A stretch of DNA of 64,000 nucleotides from Bremerella sp. P1 (lineage in GTDB: Bacteria > Planctomycetota > Planctomycetia > Pirellulales > Pirellulaceae). Below, one piece after another: positions 51,990 to 63,819 of this stretch. Position 1 is the stretch's first letter, and the number at the start of each line of letters is the position of its first letter. Both the position numbers and the translations under genes were made by a program. Location of the stretch: NCBI RefSeq assembly GCF_028748185.1, contig NZ_CP118164.1, positions 5,295,814 to 5,359,813 of the forward strand. Reading direction: 5' to 3'. The notes beneath the pieces were generated by a model. That model made no database searches, had not been told where the DNA came from, and worked only from the letters and a program-made list of their open reading frames with translations.

Positions 51990-53093
51990 TCACTTACCTT
52001 TACCTAGGAATTGCTTGATGGAGTCGTATATCGCATCTTTGTCTTCAATGTGAGACAAGATCAGGGTTTCGTGGTTCTTGCCGAATTGGTTGACAAGCGA
52101 CTTCATGTATTCGCCGCTGCCATAGGGGCTTTCGACCTGGCCATAACAGAACAAGTTGCACGCCGGAATCAGCGTGCTCTGGAGCATCTTCATGCAGGCG
52201 CGGTTATCTTCGCCCCAGTTATCGCCATCGGAAAATTGGAAGCAGTAAATGTTCCATTCTGAAATGGGGAATTCCTTTTCCAGGATCTGTTGGGCGACCT
52301 TGTAGGCCGAACTGATTCGCGTGCCGCCACTTTCCCGGGTGTGATAAAAGGTGTGCTCGTCGACCTCTTTCGCGCCCGCGTCGTGGATGACATAGCGTCG
52401 TTCGACCCCTTTGTATTGGCTACGCAGCCAGGTATCGATCCAGAATGCCTCGGTACGGACGATCTCCTTCTGATCGTCGGTCATCGAACCGGAGACATCC
52501 ATGATGTAGATGATCGCCGCGTTCGCTTCCGGCTGCGGAATACTAGTCCAGCTGCGGTATCGCGTGTCTTCGCGTACCGGAATAATGATCGGGTTTTTCG
52601 GGTTATAAACCCCGGAGGCAATCTGCCGCCGTAAGGCTTTTACGTAAGTGCGGCGGAAATGGCGAAGCGATTCCGGGCCGGTCGAGCGGATGCTGTCGTA
52701 CCGATTTTTGTATTGGGAGATGTTGGCGTCGCCTTTCGGTTCGATCTTGGGAAGCTCGAGTTCGTCACCAAGCATCGCCGCGAGTTCGTCGAGCGGGACA
52801 TCGACTTCGAGGATATGCTGGCCTGCGTCTTTTCCAGCCTGGCCACCTCCGTCGCCGTCATCTCCTTTACCGACGGGATCGCCGACCTCGCCTTCTCCTT
52901 GGCCGACGCCCCCTTTGTTTTTGCCATATTTGAAATGAGGGACATCCAGGCTGGGGACCGGAATGCTAACCAAGTCCTTCCCCTTCCGGCCGATCATCTC
53001 GCCGTGGGTGATGTACTTCCGAAGATTATCACGAATCCGGCCGCGGACAATCTCGCGGAAGCGGTGTACGTCGCGATCAATCTTCAGCCCCAT
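51990..53093 (-). CDS. YeaH/YhbH family protein (DUF444, vWA-like)
   Basis: 367 residues with AAGGAG before the ATG. The middle third is a von Willebrand A-like domain with the metal-site motif [15 protein letters not shown] and a later [14 protein letters not shown]. The first part holds the [25 protein letters not shown] family signature preceded by a Gly/Asp-rich linker. It is encoded 174 bp after prkA and is the usual companion of PrkA and SpoVR; the functional link is established by gene association, while its biochemical role is unclear. Confidence 0.93.
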   Translation of the reverse strand: MGLKIDRDVHRFREIVRGRIRDNLRKYITHGEMIGRKGKDLVSIPVPSLDVPHFKYGKNKGGVGQGEGEVGDPVGKGDDGDGGGQAGKDAGQHILEVDVPLDELAAMLGDELELPKIEPKGDANISQYKNRYDSIRSTGPESLRHFRRTYVKALRRQIASGVYNPKNPIIIPVREDTRYRSWTSIPQPEANAAIIYIMDVSGSMTDDQKEIVRTEAFWIDTWLRSQYKGVERRYVIHDAGAKEVDEHTFYHTRESGGTRISSAYKVAQQILEKEFPISEWNIYCFQFSDGDNWGEDNRACMKMLQSTLIPACNLFCYGQVESPYGSGEYMKSLVNQFGKNHETLILSHIEDKDAIYDSIKQFLGKGK

Positions 53094-53183
53094 GGTATTT
53101 CTCCTTGCTCACGCCGGTGGGTGAAGTTGTGGAAAGTGGTGTGCCACTTGGGTTCATTCCCGTGGCCGATAACGGGCGGGATC

Positions 53184-53231
53184 CCCAGCCTGATCCCCTC
53201 GCCCCCAAGGGAGAGAAAGGACCAGGCTGGG
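53184..53231. repeat. REP-like palindromic element between prkA and yeaH
   Basis: CCCAGCCTG and CAGGCTGGG form a 9-bp outer stem around a C-rich, then purine-rich centre (CCCCTCGCCCCCAAGGGAGAG) that can pair internally. Its look is that of the dispersed GC-rich intergenic repeats seen in many genomes. In the transcript it would be a stable stem between prkA and yeaH, able to alter their ratio. Confidence 0.55.
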
Positions 53232-53266
53232 TAATCCACACCACGTTGTCTCGCTGCTAAGTTTGC

Positions 53267-55321
<2,055 letters not shown>

Positions 55322-56098
55322 ATGTTGATCCCTCCTGCGATTAGGAACCGAGTCCCACTCGGTGAACCTGTGGTGGACACAGTCCGCAGCCCAGATCGCA
55401 AGCCAATCTTCGGCTACGAAACGTTTGGGGATGGGGCGATGGCGTCTTGTATGACGAATTCTGCGATTCTTGCCAAGTCGTATCTTTCCTGCTTATTCTG
55501 TCGGTCCGCGCAGGCGCACACACTTCTCGGAAAAAAAGTCTGCCAAACGCCGAGCGCGATTGAGAAAGAACGTCGCGAAGAAAGAACAAATGGGAAGAAT
55601 GCGAGTCGGATCGGCTACAAGATCACTTTGCCTTCCCTTCATTGAAGTATCGACCGAAGTTTGGATATAAGCAATAGAAAGATTACGGCGTTTTCGGCGA
55701 GATTAACACTTGTGAAAAATAGTACGAATTCTAAAGTCCCAAATTAATTGAAGTTCGGTACTGTCGATTACTACGGAACGGTCACCCGTAATTTTTTTAA
55801 AATGGATAAGATCGACAGATCGTTATGCACTAGAAAGGGTGCTAGTGAGCAGCAAATAGCCAGAAATTGCCTGGGCTCACTACGTTTGCTAGACGGCGCG
55901 AATCTCGTGAGATGCGCTGGCATTTTGCGTTACGGTTGGGGACCGTGAATCCAAAGGAGACCCTTTTCGGAAAGGCAACTTCTAGTAGGAGACGTACCTT
56001 CCATCTCATTCAGATATCGAATCGACCCGCACGCTTCCCGAATCGTGGGACGCATGCGTCCGTAGATTGGAAGGGACGCGCAGGCTGCTTTGAGAATA
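55322..56098. other. 777-bp non-coding stretch upstream of prkA
   Basis: No credible gene on either strand. It must hold the prkA promoter; no sigma-54 element was found, unlike enteric yeaG. A small hairpin (CACTAG/CTAGTG, 55828-55847) and a perfect 14-bp palindrome GGACGCATGCGTCC (56048-56061) are present, the latter just after the stop of the convergent-side receiver gene. The middle (about 55660-55800) is clearly AT-rich. Confidence 0.5.
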
Positions 56099-56488
56099 TT
56101 AACCAATCAGCTTAGCAACCGCCCCAAGCAATCGATCCATCGCGAATGGTTTGCGGATGTAATCGTCCACACCCAGCATCTCAGCGTAGGCCTTGTGGCG
56201 ATTCCCTTCGTTGCCCGTAACCATGATGACTTTGGTCGGGATCTTGTGCGTTTGACGCAATTTTTCCAGAACCAAAAAACCGCTGCGTTTGGGCATCATC
56301 ATGTCCAGCACGATCAAATCGGGATCGTCGCGTTCGGCCAATGCCAGACCTTGATTGCCGTCTCGAGCAACCAGCACGCGATACCCTTTCGCTTCGAGGG
56401 CAAAACGCATGGTTTCCACGATTTCGGTATCGTCGTCCACCAGCAGGATGGTCTTATCCTCGGCCTTCTTGGCTTCCTGTTCGCTCAT
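56099..56488 (-). CDS. Stand-alone receiver-domain response regulator
   Basis: 129 residues. Complete CheY-like fold: ILLVDDDTEIV (acid pocket), Asp in LIVLDMMMPKRSG as the phosphorylation site, VTGNEG for the switch Thr, and Lys in YIRKPFAMD. There is no output domain, so it signals by protein contact. The N-terminus has a short charged extension (MSEQEAKKAEDK). No kinase is adjacent; the partner is not visible here. Confidence 0.88.
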   Translation of the reverse strand: MSEQEAKKAEDKTILLVDDDTEIVETMRFALEAKGYRVLVARDGNQGLALAERDDPDLIVLDMMMPKRSGFLVLEKLRQTHKIPTKVIMVTGNEGNRHKAYAEMLGVDDYIRKPFAMDRLLGAVAKLIG

Positions 56489-56765
56489 GCGGGCGGCTGC
56501 TTTGTGAATGGAGAGTTATCGAAGGGGGTAATTCGTTCATCGGTAATTTAATACAACTACTCGATTTAGCACCAAATCGCAACGGTAGGCAGGCGATTTA
56601 GGAGCCACCTTTTACCACGACAAGGCTTTCCTAATAGGTACGACCTACCTAGATAGAAGGGGGCGAAGAGTTTCCATCGGTCGTTTTATGGCTTTCTGGA
56701 CGATTCTCATTAGACGCGTCGATGGGAGCTAGGCGAATATAACTTTGGCCGGGGCAAACCGGATG

Positions 56766-57527
56766 TTACTTGTCTGACTGGTAGACGAACGCTTCTTCGT
56801 CCAGTGGTTTCACCCAAACATTGCGGAACCGCACTGCGTTGTCGTGGTCTTGGAGAAAAACCGGGCCCACGCTGGTCTGCTTTTGTTTTTCCCAGATCGT
56901 TTTTAGGTAGTCGGTCGTATTGTAACGGTACGGATGGTACTTCGACCGGGGATCTCCCAGCTTGGTCCCCTCTTGCACTTTTTGACCATTGAGCCAAGCG
57001 GTAATCGTGCCTTCTTCGACGATCTTGCCCGATTCATCGCGGCGTGGGGCTCGGTATCGGATATCGTAAACCTGCCACTCGCCGGGGGCCTTGCCGGCAT
57101 TCACCTTGGCAGCGGCAAAGCCGTACACCGCACCAATGTCGCCTTGGTCGAGTTTTTCTTTACCGGTGGAATTGATGATCTGAAGCTCGTAGTTGCCGTG
57201 AATATAGATGCCGCTATTGCCGCTGCCTTTTTTGGGCAAATTAAACTCAACGTGGATGTCGGCGTCGCGGAAGTGCAGCTTGGATACGATGTGATTTGAC
57301 CGTCCTTCCCCACGTGTCGAAGTCAGTACGCCTTCTTCCAGCGGCCAATTGATTTCATCGCCCGTCTTACTAAGGAACTCGCTGGTATCACTATCCAGTA
57401 AAACGATCGCGCCTTCCGGAGGTGGCAACTGCATCTCGCTTTGATTGGGCTGGAAGTCGTCCGCGCGAAGTGCGACAGGCAGTACTGCGACGGCGAGAAG
57501 CAGAAGGAAGAGATTCGGTTTCGGCAT
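56766..57527 (-). CDS. Exported DUF1080 (3-keto-disaccharide hydrolase-like) protein
   Basis: 253 residues, signal peptide ending near ALRADD. The concanavalin-like fold of the DUF1080/PF06439 family is evident: ILLDSDTSEFLSKTGDEINWPLEEGVLTST, FRDADIHVEFNLPKKGSGNSGIYIHGNYELQIINS, GEWQVYDIRYRAPR, GTITAWLNGQKVQEG, PVFLQDHDNAVRFRNVWVKPL. Some members hydrolyse 3-keto-glycosides. The family is strongly expanded in planctomycetes. Single gene, divergent from the hydrolase at 57694. Confidence 0.88.
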   Translation of the reverse strand: MPKPNLFLLLLAVAVLPVALRADDFQPNQSEMQLPPPEGAIVLLDSDTSEFLSKTGDEINWPLEEGVLTSTRGEGRSNHIVSKLHFRDADIHVEFNLPKKGSGNSGIYIHGNYELQIINSTGKEKLDQGDIGAVYGFAAAKVNAGKAPGEWQVYDIRYRAPRRDESGKIVEEGTITAWLNGQKVQEGTKLGDPRSKYHPYRYNTTDYLKTIWEKQKQTSVGPVFLQDHDNAVRFRNVWVKPLDEEAFVYQSDK

Positions 57528-57693
57528 GATTAGGCCTCAGTGTGAGGGGCGGGAAAGGAGGAAGCAGATTTAAGGTAATCAATTTCAGAACGATTGCAAT
57601 TATGCGTCGCCGGCGACTGGAAATCGCTTGGCCGATAAGTCAAACTAAATCTCCCCACCTCAAGTTACCCTCCCTTTTACTTAGGAAAGCCCC

Positions 57694-59031
57694 ATGCGCT
57701 GCCTGTTGCTGCTTCTCTTGCTGTCCACGACTGCCATCGCCCAGGAAAAAGAGAATCCCTACAACGACCCAGTGCCCGTCGAGCCCCCTTACTACCGCGT
57801 TCGTTACGAGGCTTCGACGAAAGAGGGGGAACTCCAATTCCCGGTCAACTACACGCTGTGGCTGCCTGAAGGGGTTGAAACGCTGCGGGGCGTCGTGGTT
57901 CATCAACATGGTTGCGGCATCGGCTCATGCCGATCCGGGCAGACTGGGGCATTCGATCTCCATTGGCAGGCCTTAGCGAAGAAGCACGATTGCGCTTTGT
58001 TGTCGCCTGTTTACGAACAGCCTGAATCGGCGAACTGTCAGCTATGGTGTGACCCACGTAACGGTTCATCCGATGCGTTTCAAAAAGGGCTTGCTGATTT
58101 CGCCAAGCAGACCGGGCACTCCGAACTGGCGACCGTTCCTTGGGCTATTTGGGGACATAGCGGTGGTGGGCACTGGTGCGGGGGCATGGTGCTGCTGCAT
58201 CCCGAGCGTGTAGCTGCAGCCTGGCTGCGTAGTGGTGTGCCGCTGTTTGAGGAGAAAGAAGGTCGCAACATTGTTCCTTACGCGAGTGTTCCAACTGCGG
58301 CGTTAGGCGTGCCGGTCATGTGCAATCTGGGGACCCAGGAAGGCTACTCGGTTACTGAAGGCCGCTTCTCGGGAGTATGGCCTGGCGTACAGAAGTTCTT
58401 CGGCAAAATGCGTGAAGAAGGCGGGCTCGTGTCCGTATCGGTCGATCCGCTCACGAGTCATCAATGCGGGAATCAACGCTACCTGGCCATCCCCTGGTTG
58501 GATGCCTGCCTGACGCTTCGCCTGCCCAAGCAAGATGGTCAGCCGCTAAAACAGTTGGATGAATCGGAAGGGATGCTTGTTTCCCTGCCCATGCCCGGCA
58601 ACGAAATTGATCCCCCGGTGCCTGCGAAGACGTTTGCCGGCACGAAGGAGAAGTCGATCTGGTTTCCAAGTAACGCGATTGCCCAGGCCTGGGTGCAGTA
58701 CATGCACGACACACAAGTCACCGATAAGACCCCGCCGCCAGCCCCGACTGATGTGCAAATCGAGGGTAACGTGATTACCTGGGACGCCGAGGCTGACCTC
58801 GAGAGCGGTGTGGCAAGTTTCACGATCCTGCGTGATGGAAAGCCAATTGCTACCCTGCCAGAGAAGTCTCGCAATCCCTTTGGTCGGTCAATTTTCCAGG
58901 GACTGCAATACAGCGATACGCCGAATCAGCCGCTGTTTGAGATGAAGTATGTCGATAAGACGGCGGAAGCAGGCAAGTCGTACAAGTACGAAATCATTGC
59001 CGAAAATACCGTTGGGATGAAGTCGAAGTAA
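57694..59031 (+). CDS. Exported alpha/beta hydrolase with C-terminal Fn3-like domain
   Basis: 445 residues, signal peptide ending near TAIAQ. An alpha/beta-hydrolase fold is seen with [13 protein letters not shown] as the oxyanion segment and [15 protein letters not shown] as the nucleophile elbow (Ser in GHSGG). The likely His is in SHQCGNQRY. The last 110 residues ([42 protein letters not shown]) form a fibronectin-III-like domain. Probably a periplasmic esterase or carbohydrate-related hydrolase; substrate unknown. Confidence 0.75.
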   Translation: MRCLLLLLLLSTTAIAQEKENPYNDPVPVEPPYYRVRYEASTKEGELQFPVNYTLWLPEGVETLRGVVVHQHGCGIGSCRSGQTGAFDLHWQALAKKHDCALLSPVYEQPESANCQLWCDPRNGSSDAFQKGLADFAKQTGHSELATVPWAIWGHSGGGHWCGGMVLLHPERVAAAWLRSGVPLFEEKEGRNIVPYASVPTAALGVPVMCNLGTQEGYSVTEGRFSGVWPGVQKFFGKMREEGGLVSVSVDPLTSHQCGNQRYLAIPWLDACLTLRLPKQDGQPLKQLDESEGMLVSLPMPGNEIDPPVPAKTFAGTKEKSIWFPSNAIAQAWVQYMHDTQVTDKTPPPAPTDVQIEGNVITWDAEADLESGVASFTILRDGKPIATLPEKSRNPFGRSIFQGLQYSDTPNQPLFEMKYVDKTAEAGKSYKYEIIAENTVGMKSK

Positions 59032-59034
59032 CGC

Positions 59035-59715
59035 TCAAGTTCGCTTACCAATCGCTTCCAGCCCAAAGAGCATCAGGTCGACGGTTGCCTTGTGGAGTTT
59101 TACCAATTCCTTCACCACGGTACCGTCGATCCATGCCTTCTTCGTTTGATTCTGCGAGACGATCAGGGACTTCATCTTCAGGAAGCCGGCGTGTTCGTGG
59201 TCGGCGTGCTGAGCGTATCCGCGCGGCATCGATTTGAGCGGTTCGATCTCCGAGAATTCGTAGCCGTCCTTGCCAATCTTGCGGGTAATCGTGCGAAAAG
59301 TCTTGGCGTCTTCGATCATCCGATCGCGGATCTTGTTGAGGTCTTTCGTTTCCAGACGGTAAAAGCCTGAGGCAATGAATCCTCCGTCTGATCCCAGGTG
59401 GGCATACATCAGTGCCGTGTCTTCCTTCTTATTGCCGGAAGGTGTGAGCAGACCGCCAACATGTTCTTTGTAGGGACGCTTGTCTTTGGAAAAGCGGGTG
59501 TCACGGTACAGACGGAACATCGTCTGCTTACTACCCGAGAATGGACGCTTCGCATTTTTCAACTTCGCGGATGTAGCTTCCAAAATCTCGGCAAACGGAT
59601 CGAGTAGTTGCTCGCGAAGCTCTTCTTTGTGCTCGTGGTACCATTCGCGATTGTTGTTTGCCGCCAACTGGTCGAGAAGTTTGAACGATTTCGGAGTGAT
59701 GCCAAACGCGGTCAT
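59035..59715 (-). CDS. DUF2461 (TIGR02453) family protein
   Basis: 226 residues. The start FGITPKSFKLLDQLAANNNREWYHEHKEEL and the stretch FRLYRDTRFSKDKRPYKEHVGGLL are the family signature; a GFYRLETKDLNKIRDRM segment and PRGYAQHADHEHAGFLKMKSL follow. Soluble, function unknown, common in bacteria and fungi. It ends 3 bp after the stop of the convergent hydrolase gene. Confidence 0.88.
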   Translation of the reverse strand: MTAFGITPKSFKLLDQLAANNNREWYHEHKEELREQLLDPFAEILEATSAKLKNAKRPFSGSKQTMFRLYRDTRFSKDKRPYKEHVGGLLTPSGNKKEDTALMYAHLGSDGGFIASGFYRLETKDLNKIRDRMIEDAKTFRTITRKIGKDGYEFSEIEPLKSMPRGYAQHADHEHAGFLKMKSLIVSQNQTKKAWIDGTVVKELVKLHKATVDLMLFGLEAIGKRT

Positions 59716-59868
59716 GAAAGAGGATCCAAGAGAGTGATTCGCAGATAATTGTCCTCAGGATAACCGTGGGGCGAGGAGTCTCTCAACCATCCGAACGATT
59801 TTGCAGGCAAAGACTCGACGAATCGGTGAAGTGGTTCACAAGGTGGTTGCCGCTCGGCAGCACACCAT

Positions 59869-59899
59869 AAAAAACGCCCCTGAGGTCATCAGGGGCGTT
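59869..59899 (-). terminator. Intrinsic terminator of the 598-residue protein gene
   Basis: On the minus strand AACGCCCCTGA pairs perfectly with TCAGGGGCGTT over 11 bp with a 5-base loop, followed by six T. It lies 28 bp after the stop at 59928. Confidence 0.9.
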
Positions 59900-59927
59900 A
59901 ACGCTTGGCTGAGTTGAATCGCGGTGA

Positions 59928-61724
59928 CTACTCGGTGTCGCGTTTGAGCGAAAAGCCGATCCAGTGGAGCCCGGTTTCGTCGTCGACCATAATCGCTCCG
60001 CTGGGAGCCAGGTACTGGCTGATGACGTTGAAGTCAGGCAGAGGGTTGGCATCGAGGTTGCCTTGCAGGTTCTTGAAGAAGTCGTTCCGCTCGGCACGCT
60101 GGCCGATAAAGTTCTTTGTCGACTCGGCTTGGACTAACTCGTAGACCATACGCAAGCTCTCTTCCGGTCGAGCAAAGCTGACCATGGCGACTTTCCGTTC
60201 ACCTGCGTGATCTTGCAGCTTATTCAGGACGAGCTTGAAGCTTAGGTCCTCGGCCAGTCGCGGGGCATCGCCGCCGTAGGTCATGGTGACATGCTCGACG
60301 ATACCAGGGCGATCGGCGAAGAAGAGGTAGTCGCCAATCAGACCAAAGCAAGGTGTGGGACGTAGTGCCCGGCGGTTCTCCATCCGGCGACGTCGATCTT
60401 CCGGTACGTCTTCAGGAATCGGGGCATCGGCAACGTTGGCCTGATAAAAGGTCGCATCCCCGAAGTTGCGCTTCTCAACCACATCGTTGAGCCGAGGCAA
60501 CGACTCGACAATCCGATCAAGGGTCTTCTGCATCATGGCTCGGTCTTTGATCTTGGCCGCAACGAAGGTGGCCTGGCTGTTGATACGTGCTGGCGGCTCG
60601 TACCACTGCACCAGTGTGAACTTGCCTTCGAGGTTGTCGATGATTTCGGTTTTGAAATCGATGCCGGTTCGCTGGTTGATGCGGCGATCGATGTCCTCGG
60701 CTAGTTTGCCGTCACCGAAGATGCTGTCGTAGAGGTTTTCCAGGGCACCGTAGCTCTTCTCAACGTCCCAGTTGCTGGTCATGTAGTTGGTGACGTCTTC
60801 AGGGACCCAGCCTTCGGGTTCAGTCGAGGCGTTTTTCAGGGCGATCATTTCGATCACGCCTGTCCGCGGACGTTCCAGCATGATATGCAGGTGACCGATC
60901 GTATCGAAGTCTTCCGTTGCGGCGATGTAACTTCCGCCGATGGCTTTCACCCCATCCAGTCCCAGGACCGGCAGGAAGCCCATGACGTAGCTGCCACCAG
61001 ATTGGTTCTTCGTAATGGTTCGCAGACCGTCGATCGGATTGATGTACCAGATCAACTGGGCAGGCTCATCCTTCGTGCCACGGGACGAAGAAACGATGGT
61101 GCTGAAACGATCGTCCGATGCCAGGCTGTCTTCCCGGTCGCCCGACCAATGTTCCAAGGTGTCTTCGACGACTTCAATACGATTGGAAAGAAGCAGTACG
61201 TTTTCATGGATGCAAATGGCCAGGGGGCCGTTGTTGCCGCGAATCAAGGTGATCTCTGCATCTTTAAACTCGCTCCGCTCGATCAGGGCACCGTCGTTGC
61301 CGGCAACCGTTTCCAGCAAGCTGACGACCCGCTCTATCACTCGGGTGTCCTCACCAAGGTCGCAAAAGATGACGACGCCTGGGTTGCCTTCCTGCATGGC
61401 AACCATACCGGCTGCCAATTCTCCCTGGGGAATGCTCAGAAGTTCCTCAAGCTTGATACCACTGCGTTCTTCAGCATTGGCCGCTGACTGCTTCAGGGTC
61501 TGCCAGATTCCACTGACGAACGGCTGCATCTGAGGGTCATTGGCAGCTTTTCCAATGGCCGTCTGCTCCATTTTCGCAATAAAATCTGGCGTGTTAGCGA
61601 CCCGCAGGAAAGCGAACGTCTGATCCGAGACAATTCGGGCCGCATTGGGGCGTTCGGCCCAGCCGCTCGATACGAGCATTGCCGATAGCAGAAGGCCTAG
61701 AAGTGGGGTGAGGCGGAATTTCAT
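59928..61724 (-). CDS. Exported 598-residue protein of unknown function
   Basis: AAGGTG lies before the ATG. A signal peptide ends near SGWAERP. The chain has repeated patterns of secreted planctomycete proteins: FLRVANTPDFIAKMEQTAIGK, LEELLSIPQGELAAGMV, LAICIHENVLLLSNRIEVVEDTLEHWSG and again GDYLFFADRPGIVEHVTMTYGG, which look like two copies of one fold (display of a value, then a mask by norm). No catalytic motif or cysteine cluster is seen. Not recognised. Confidence 0.75.
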   Translation of the reverse strand: MKFRLTPLLGLLLSAMLVSSGWAERPNAARIVSDQTFAFLRVANTPDFIAKMEQTAIGKAANDPQMQPFVSGIWQTLKQSAANAEERSGIKLEELLSIPQGELAAGMVAMQEGNPGVVIFCDLGEDTRVIERVVSLLETVAGNDGALIERSEFKDAEITLIRGNNGPLAICIHENVLLLSNRIEVVEDTLEHWSGDREDSLASDDRFSTIVSSSRGTKDEPAQLIWYINPIDGLRTITKNQSGGSYVMGFLPVLGLDGVKAIGGSYIAATEDFDTIGHLHIMLERPRTGVIEMIALKNASTEPEGWVPEDVTNYMTSNWDVEKSYGALENLYDSIFGDGKLAEDIDRRINQRTGIDFKTEIIDNLEGKFTLVQWYEPPARINSQATFVAAKIKDRAMMQKTLDRIVESLPRLNDVVEKRNFGDATFYQANVADAPIPEDVPEDRRRRMENRRALRPTPCFGLIGDYLFFADRPGIVEHVTMTYGGDAPRLAEDLSFKLVLNKLQDHAGERKVAMVSFARPEESLRMVYELVQAESTKNFIGQRAERNDFFKNLQGNLDANPLPDFNVISQYLAPSGAIMVDDETGLHWIGFSLKRDTE

Positions 61725-62058
61725 TGAGGCACCTTAAGTGGTGAGGAGTTAACCGTTTGTGTCCCTGGGAACTCATCTGAAATACCCATTCCGGTCAGGC
61801 AAAGTTTCAAGATTGTTCGGGAATCTTCTGCTGGGAAATCCGTTCCGCATGGATGACTCCTGGCGGCGGCACGCATTGTACGGCCAAGACCGGTGTTTCA
61901 AGCTCTAGGGAGTGGGGGGCGTCGATACTAGATGTAAGCGTCCCTGCGCGGAAAAACCAAAATCACTTGGTTTCACGGAACCTTTTCGCGATAATGGGGA
62001 TTCATGTTATCTGGCGCGGTTTCCATTGACCAAATGTTCGCCAAGGATGAGAGAGATC
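61725..62058. other. 334-bp divergent gap before the BON-domain gene
   Basis: No gene. It carries the candidate promoter at 61967-61995 and a small hairpin (AAACCAA at 61954-61960, TTGGTTT at 61967-61973) overlapping its -35 box. Nothing else stands out. Confidence 0.45.
61967..61995 (+). promoter_or_regulatory. Possible sigma-70 promoter for the BON-domain gene
   Basis: TTGGTT, 17 bases, GATAAT, with the -10 ending 63 bp before the ATG at 62059. Confidence 0.4.
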
Positions 62059-62799
62059 ATGCGATTTAGCCGAATTGATACTATTTGCCTGGCAATCTGT
62101 GGTGCGCTGACCTGCGGTCTGACATTTGCCAATGCCCAGGGGCAATCCATCAATTCAGACACGTTGCAGCAGCCGAGTAGCAACTTCGGTTCTAGCTTGA
62201 ACTCGAATACCGGTGGGTCGATCAGTAGCCCTGGAACGAATATGTTCTCGACGCCGCTGCCCGCCCCTTCGTTCTCGAACGATTCCTCATCGGGGACATC
62301 AGGTTCAACCGGGACCAGTGGTCTGGGCGGGACGGGAGATGCCAGCGCGGCTTCTTCGCTGATGCAACAGAACCAGCTTAATCCATTTGGTGGTGGTACT
62401 ACCGGAACGGGACAGCTTGGCTCAGGTGGTCTCAATTCGGGCCGGAATAGCAGCTTTGGTCGGTTCGGCGCCTTTGGAAACCTGTTCAACAATCAGGCAT
62501 TCCAGAATGGCTTCGGTCAGAATGATACACCGCGCCTGCCGACGAAATTAACCGTGAAGTTTAATCATCCCACAATCCCAACCGATTTGGTCAGTTCCGA
62601 CATCACACACCGGATTCGCAAGATCGGCCGCTTCCCAGGCGTTATCGTGTCTGTGGAAGACCGGGTGGCCACAGTGTCGGGGATTGTGGAGTCTGAAGAT
62701 GATTTGCGGTTGGTCGAACGGTTTGTGTCCCTGGAAGTTGGGGTGTCATCGGTGGTGAACCAGCTTGAATTGCAGGAGCCATCACCGGCTGACCAGTAA
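62059..62799 (+). CDS. Exported BON-domain protein
   Basis: 246 residues from the ATG at 62059 (GAGAGAG upstream); ATG at 62047 is possible. Signal peptide ends near FANAQG. Then about 110 residues of Ser/Gly/Asn/Thr low complexity, and a C-terminal BON domain (about 175-240): KFNHPTIPTDLVSSDITHRIRKIGRFPGVIVSVEDRVATVSGIVESEDDLRLVERFVSLEVGVSSVVNQLEL. BON domains bind phospholipid and occur in envelope proteins such as OsmY. Its last 158 bp are antisense to the C-terminal codons of the next gene. Confidence 0.83.
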   Translation: MRFSRIDTICLAICGALTCGLTFANAQGQSINSDTLQQPSSNFGSSLNSNTGGSISSPGTNMFSTPLPAPSFSNDSSSGTSGSTGTSGLGGTGDASAASSLMQQNQLNPFGGGTTGTGQLGSGGLNSGRNSSFGRFGAFGNLFNNQAFQNGFGQNDTPRLPTKLTVKFNHPTIPTDLVSSDITHRIRKIGRFPGVIVSVEDRVATVSGIVESEDDLRLVERFVSLEVGVSSVVNQLELQEPSPADQ

Positions 62800-63787
62800 T
62801 CTGCTGGCCGCTTGCCAGGTAGTTGCTGTAAGCCTTCGAGTCTGCAAAGTCTGGCCGAAACGTCTGAAGATTGACGCCCGGCTTCAATTGCAGGGATTGC
62901 GGGGCCCGACTCTGATACGGCCCCCCTTGGTATTGAGCCGATGCCTGATCCATTAGCGGCTGAGAAGGTTGCTGTTGCATCGCCGGAAATTGAGACATAA
63001 CCGGCTGCTGTGGATATTGCGAAGGCATCATCGTTTGTGGAGACGTCGGCGAATGGTTCGGAACGACGTAACGCAATCGTTCTTTCATGGTCGACGGTAG
63101 CTGAATCGTCGTCGTGTTAAGCTGTGATGTCTGCTGCTGAGGCATCTGCGTCTGCTGAACTTGAGTCGGTGCCGGAGCAACGTTTCGCTGGAAGTTGACT
63201 TGCGCTACTTCCGGCATGACTTGATCGCTCGGGCTTGGTTGGTATTGAGGTTGGGGAGCTTGGTTCTCCTCCTTTTTGGCAACGCCCATCAGCAAGTGTT
63301 TGCTTTGCTCGCTCATGATGACTTGGCCCATCTCTGTGCGGAAGAACGGAGCAAGGGTGATTTCCTTCTGCTCGCCCCCGGCCCGGTCCCATGGGATCCA
63401 GAAGCTGTACGAATGACCCAGCTTCGACATGCTGTAGTGGGATTGCATCTTCTCAGCATCGAAAACAAACTTGCGGTCCGGTCGTTCGGTATCGATATCG
63501 CCGTGGCGTGCGTCGTCATAGCCATAAATGGTCAGGCTACCCTGAACTCGCACAGGCTTCTGTGTTTCGTCATAGAAATGTATACGACCACCAAAGCCGC
63601 GTGTGGGGGGGTCGTTCGGGTTATAGCGAACGGCGTCTTTCCACGTGACGACCATCTTCAGGGGGACTTTGTATTCTGGTTCTTCATCTTCCCAGGGCAT
63701 CGATGGCATCTTGCCCAACGAAGAGCAGCCACTCGCTGCGAGAACCGTCAGGCAAACCAAACTCAGCGCGAATGCAGTACGTTGCAT
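62642..63787 (-). CDS. Q/P-rich envelope lipoprotein
   Basis: 381 residues from the ATG at 63787, which has AAGGA nine bases upstream; an ATG at 63796 is too close to that site. A lipoprotein signal ends LAASGC. Residues 30-165 are a folded beta-type domain (VVTWKDAVRYNPNDPPTRGFGGRIHFYDETQKPVRVQGSLTIYGYDD, LGHSYSFWIPWDRAGGEQKEITLAPFFRT). The rest is a Gln/Pro/Met-rich disordered tail, with the C-terminal 50 residues opposite the BON-domain codons. No function known. The neighbour to the right ends in a similar tail. Confidence 0.75.
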   Translation of the reverse strand: MQRTAFALSLVCLTVLAASGCSSLGKMPSMPWEDEEPEYKVPLKMVVTWKDAVRYNPNDPPTRGFGGRIHFYDETQKPVRVQGSLTIYGYDDARHGDIDTERPDRKFVFDAEKMQSHYSMSKLGHSYSFWIPWDRAGGEQKEITLAPFFRTEMGQVIMSEQSKHLLMGVAKKEENQAPQPQYQPSPSDQVMPEVAQVNFQRNVAPAPTQVQQTQMPQQQTSQLNTTTIQLPSTMKERLRYVVPNHSPTSPQTMMPSQYPQQPVMSQFPAMQQQPSQPLMDQASAQYQGGPYQSRAPQSLQLKPGVNLQTFRPDFADSKAYSNYLASGQQITGQPVMAPAIQAGSPPMTPQLPGTQTVRPTANHLQTPQSPTLWPPGLPQTR

Positions 63788-63819
63788 GGTTGACATTCCT
63801 TGTTGTTCTGTGCGAGCGA

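Noticed and set aside
55748-55948. 66-codon plus-strand frame in the 777-bp gap
   Set aside because: No ribosome site and random-looking protein; the region is AT-rich regulatory DNA.
57542-57976. 144-codon plus-strand frame overlapping the hydrolase start
   Set aside because: Out of frame with the signal peptide and hydrolase motifs that begin at 57694.
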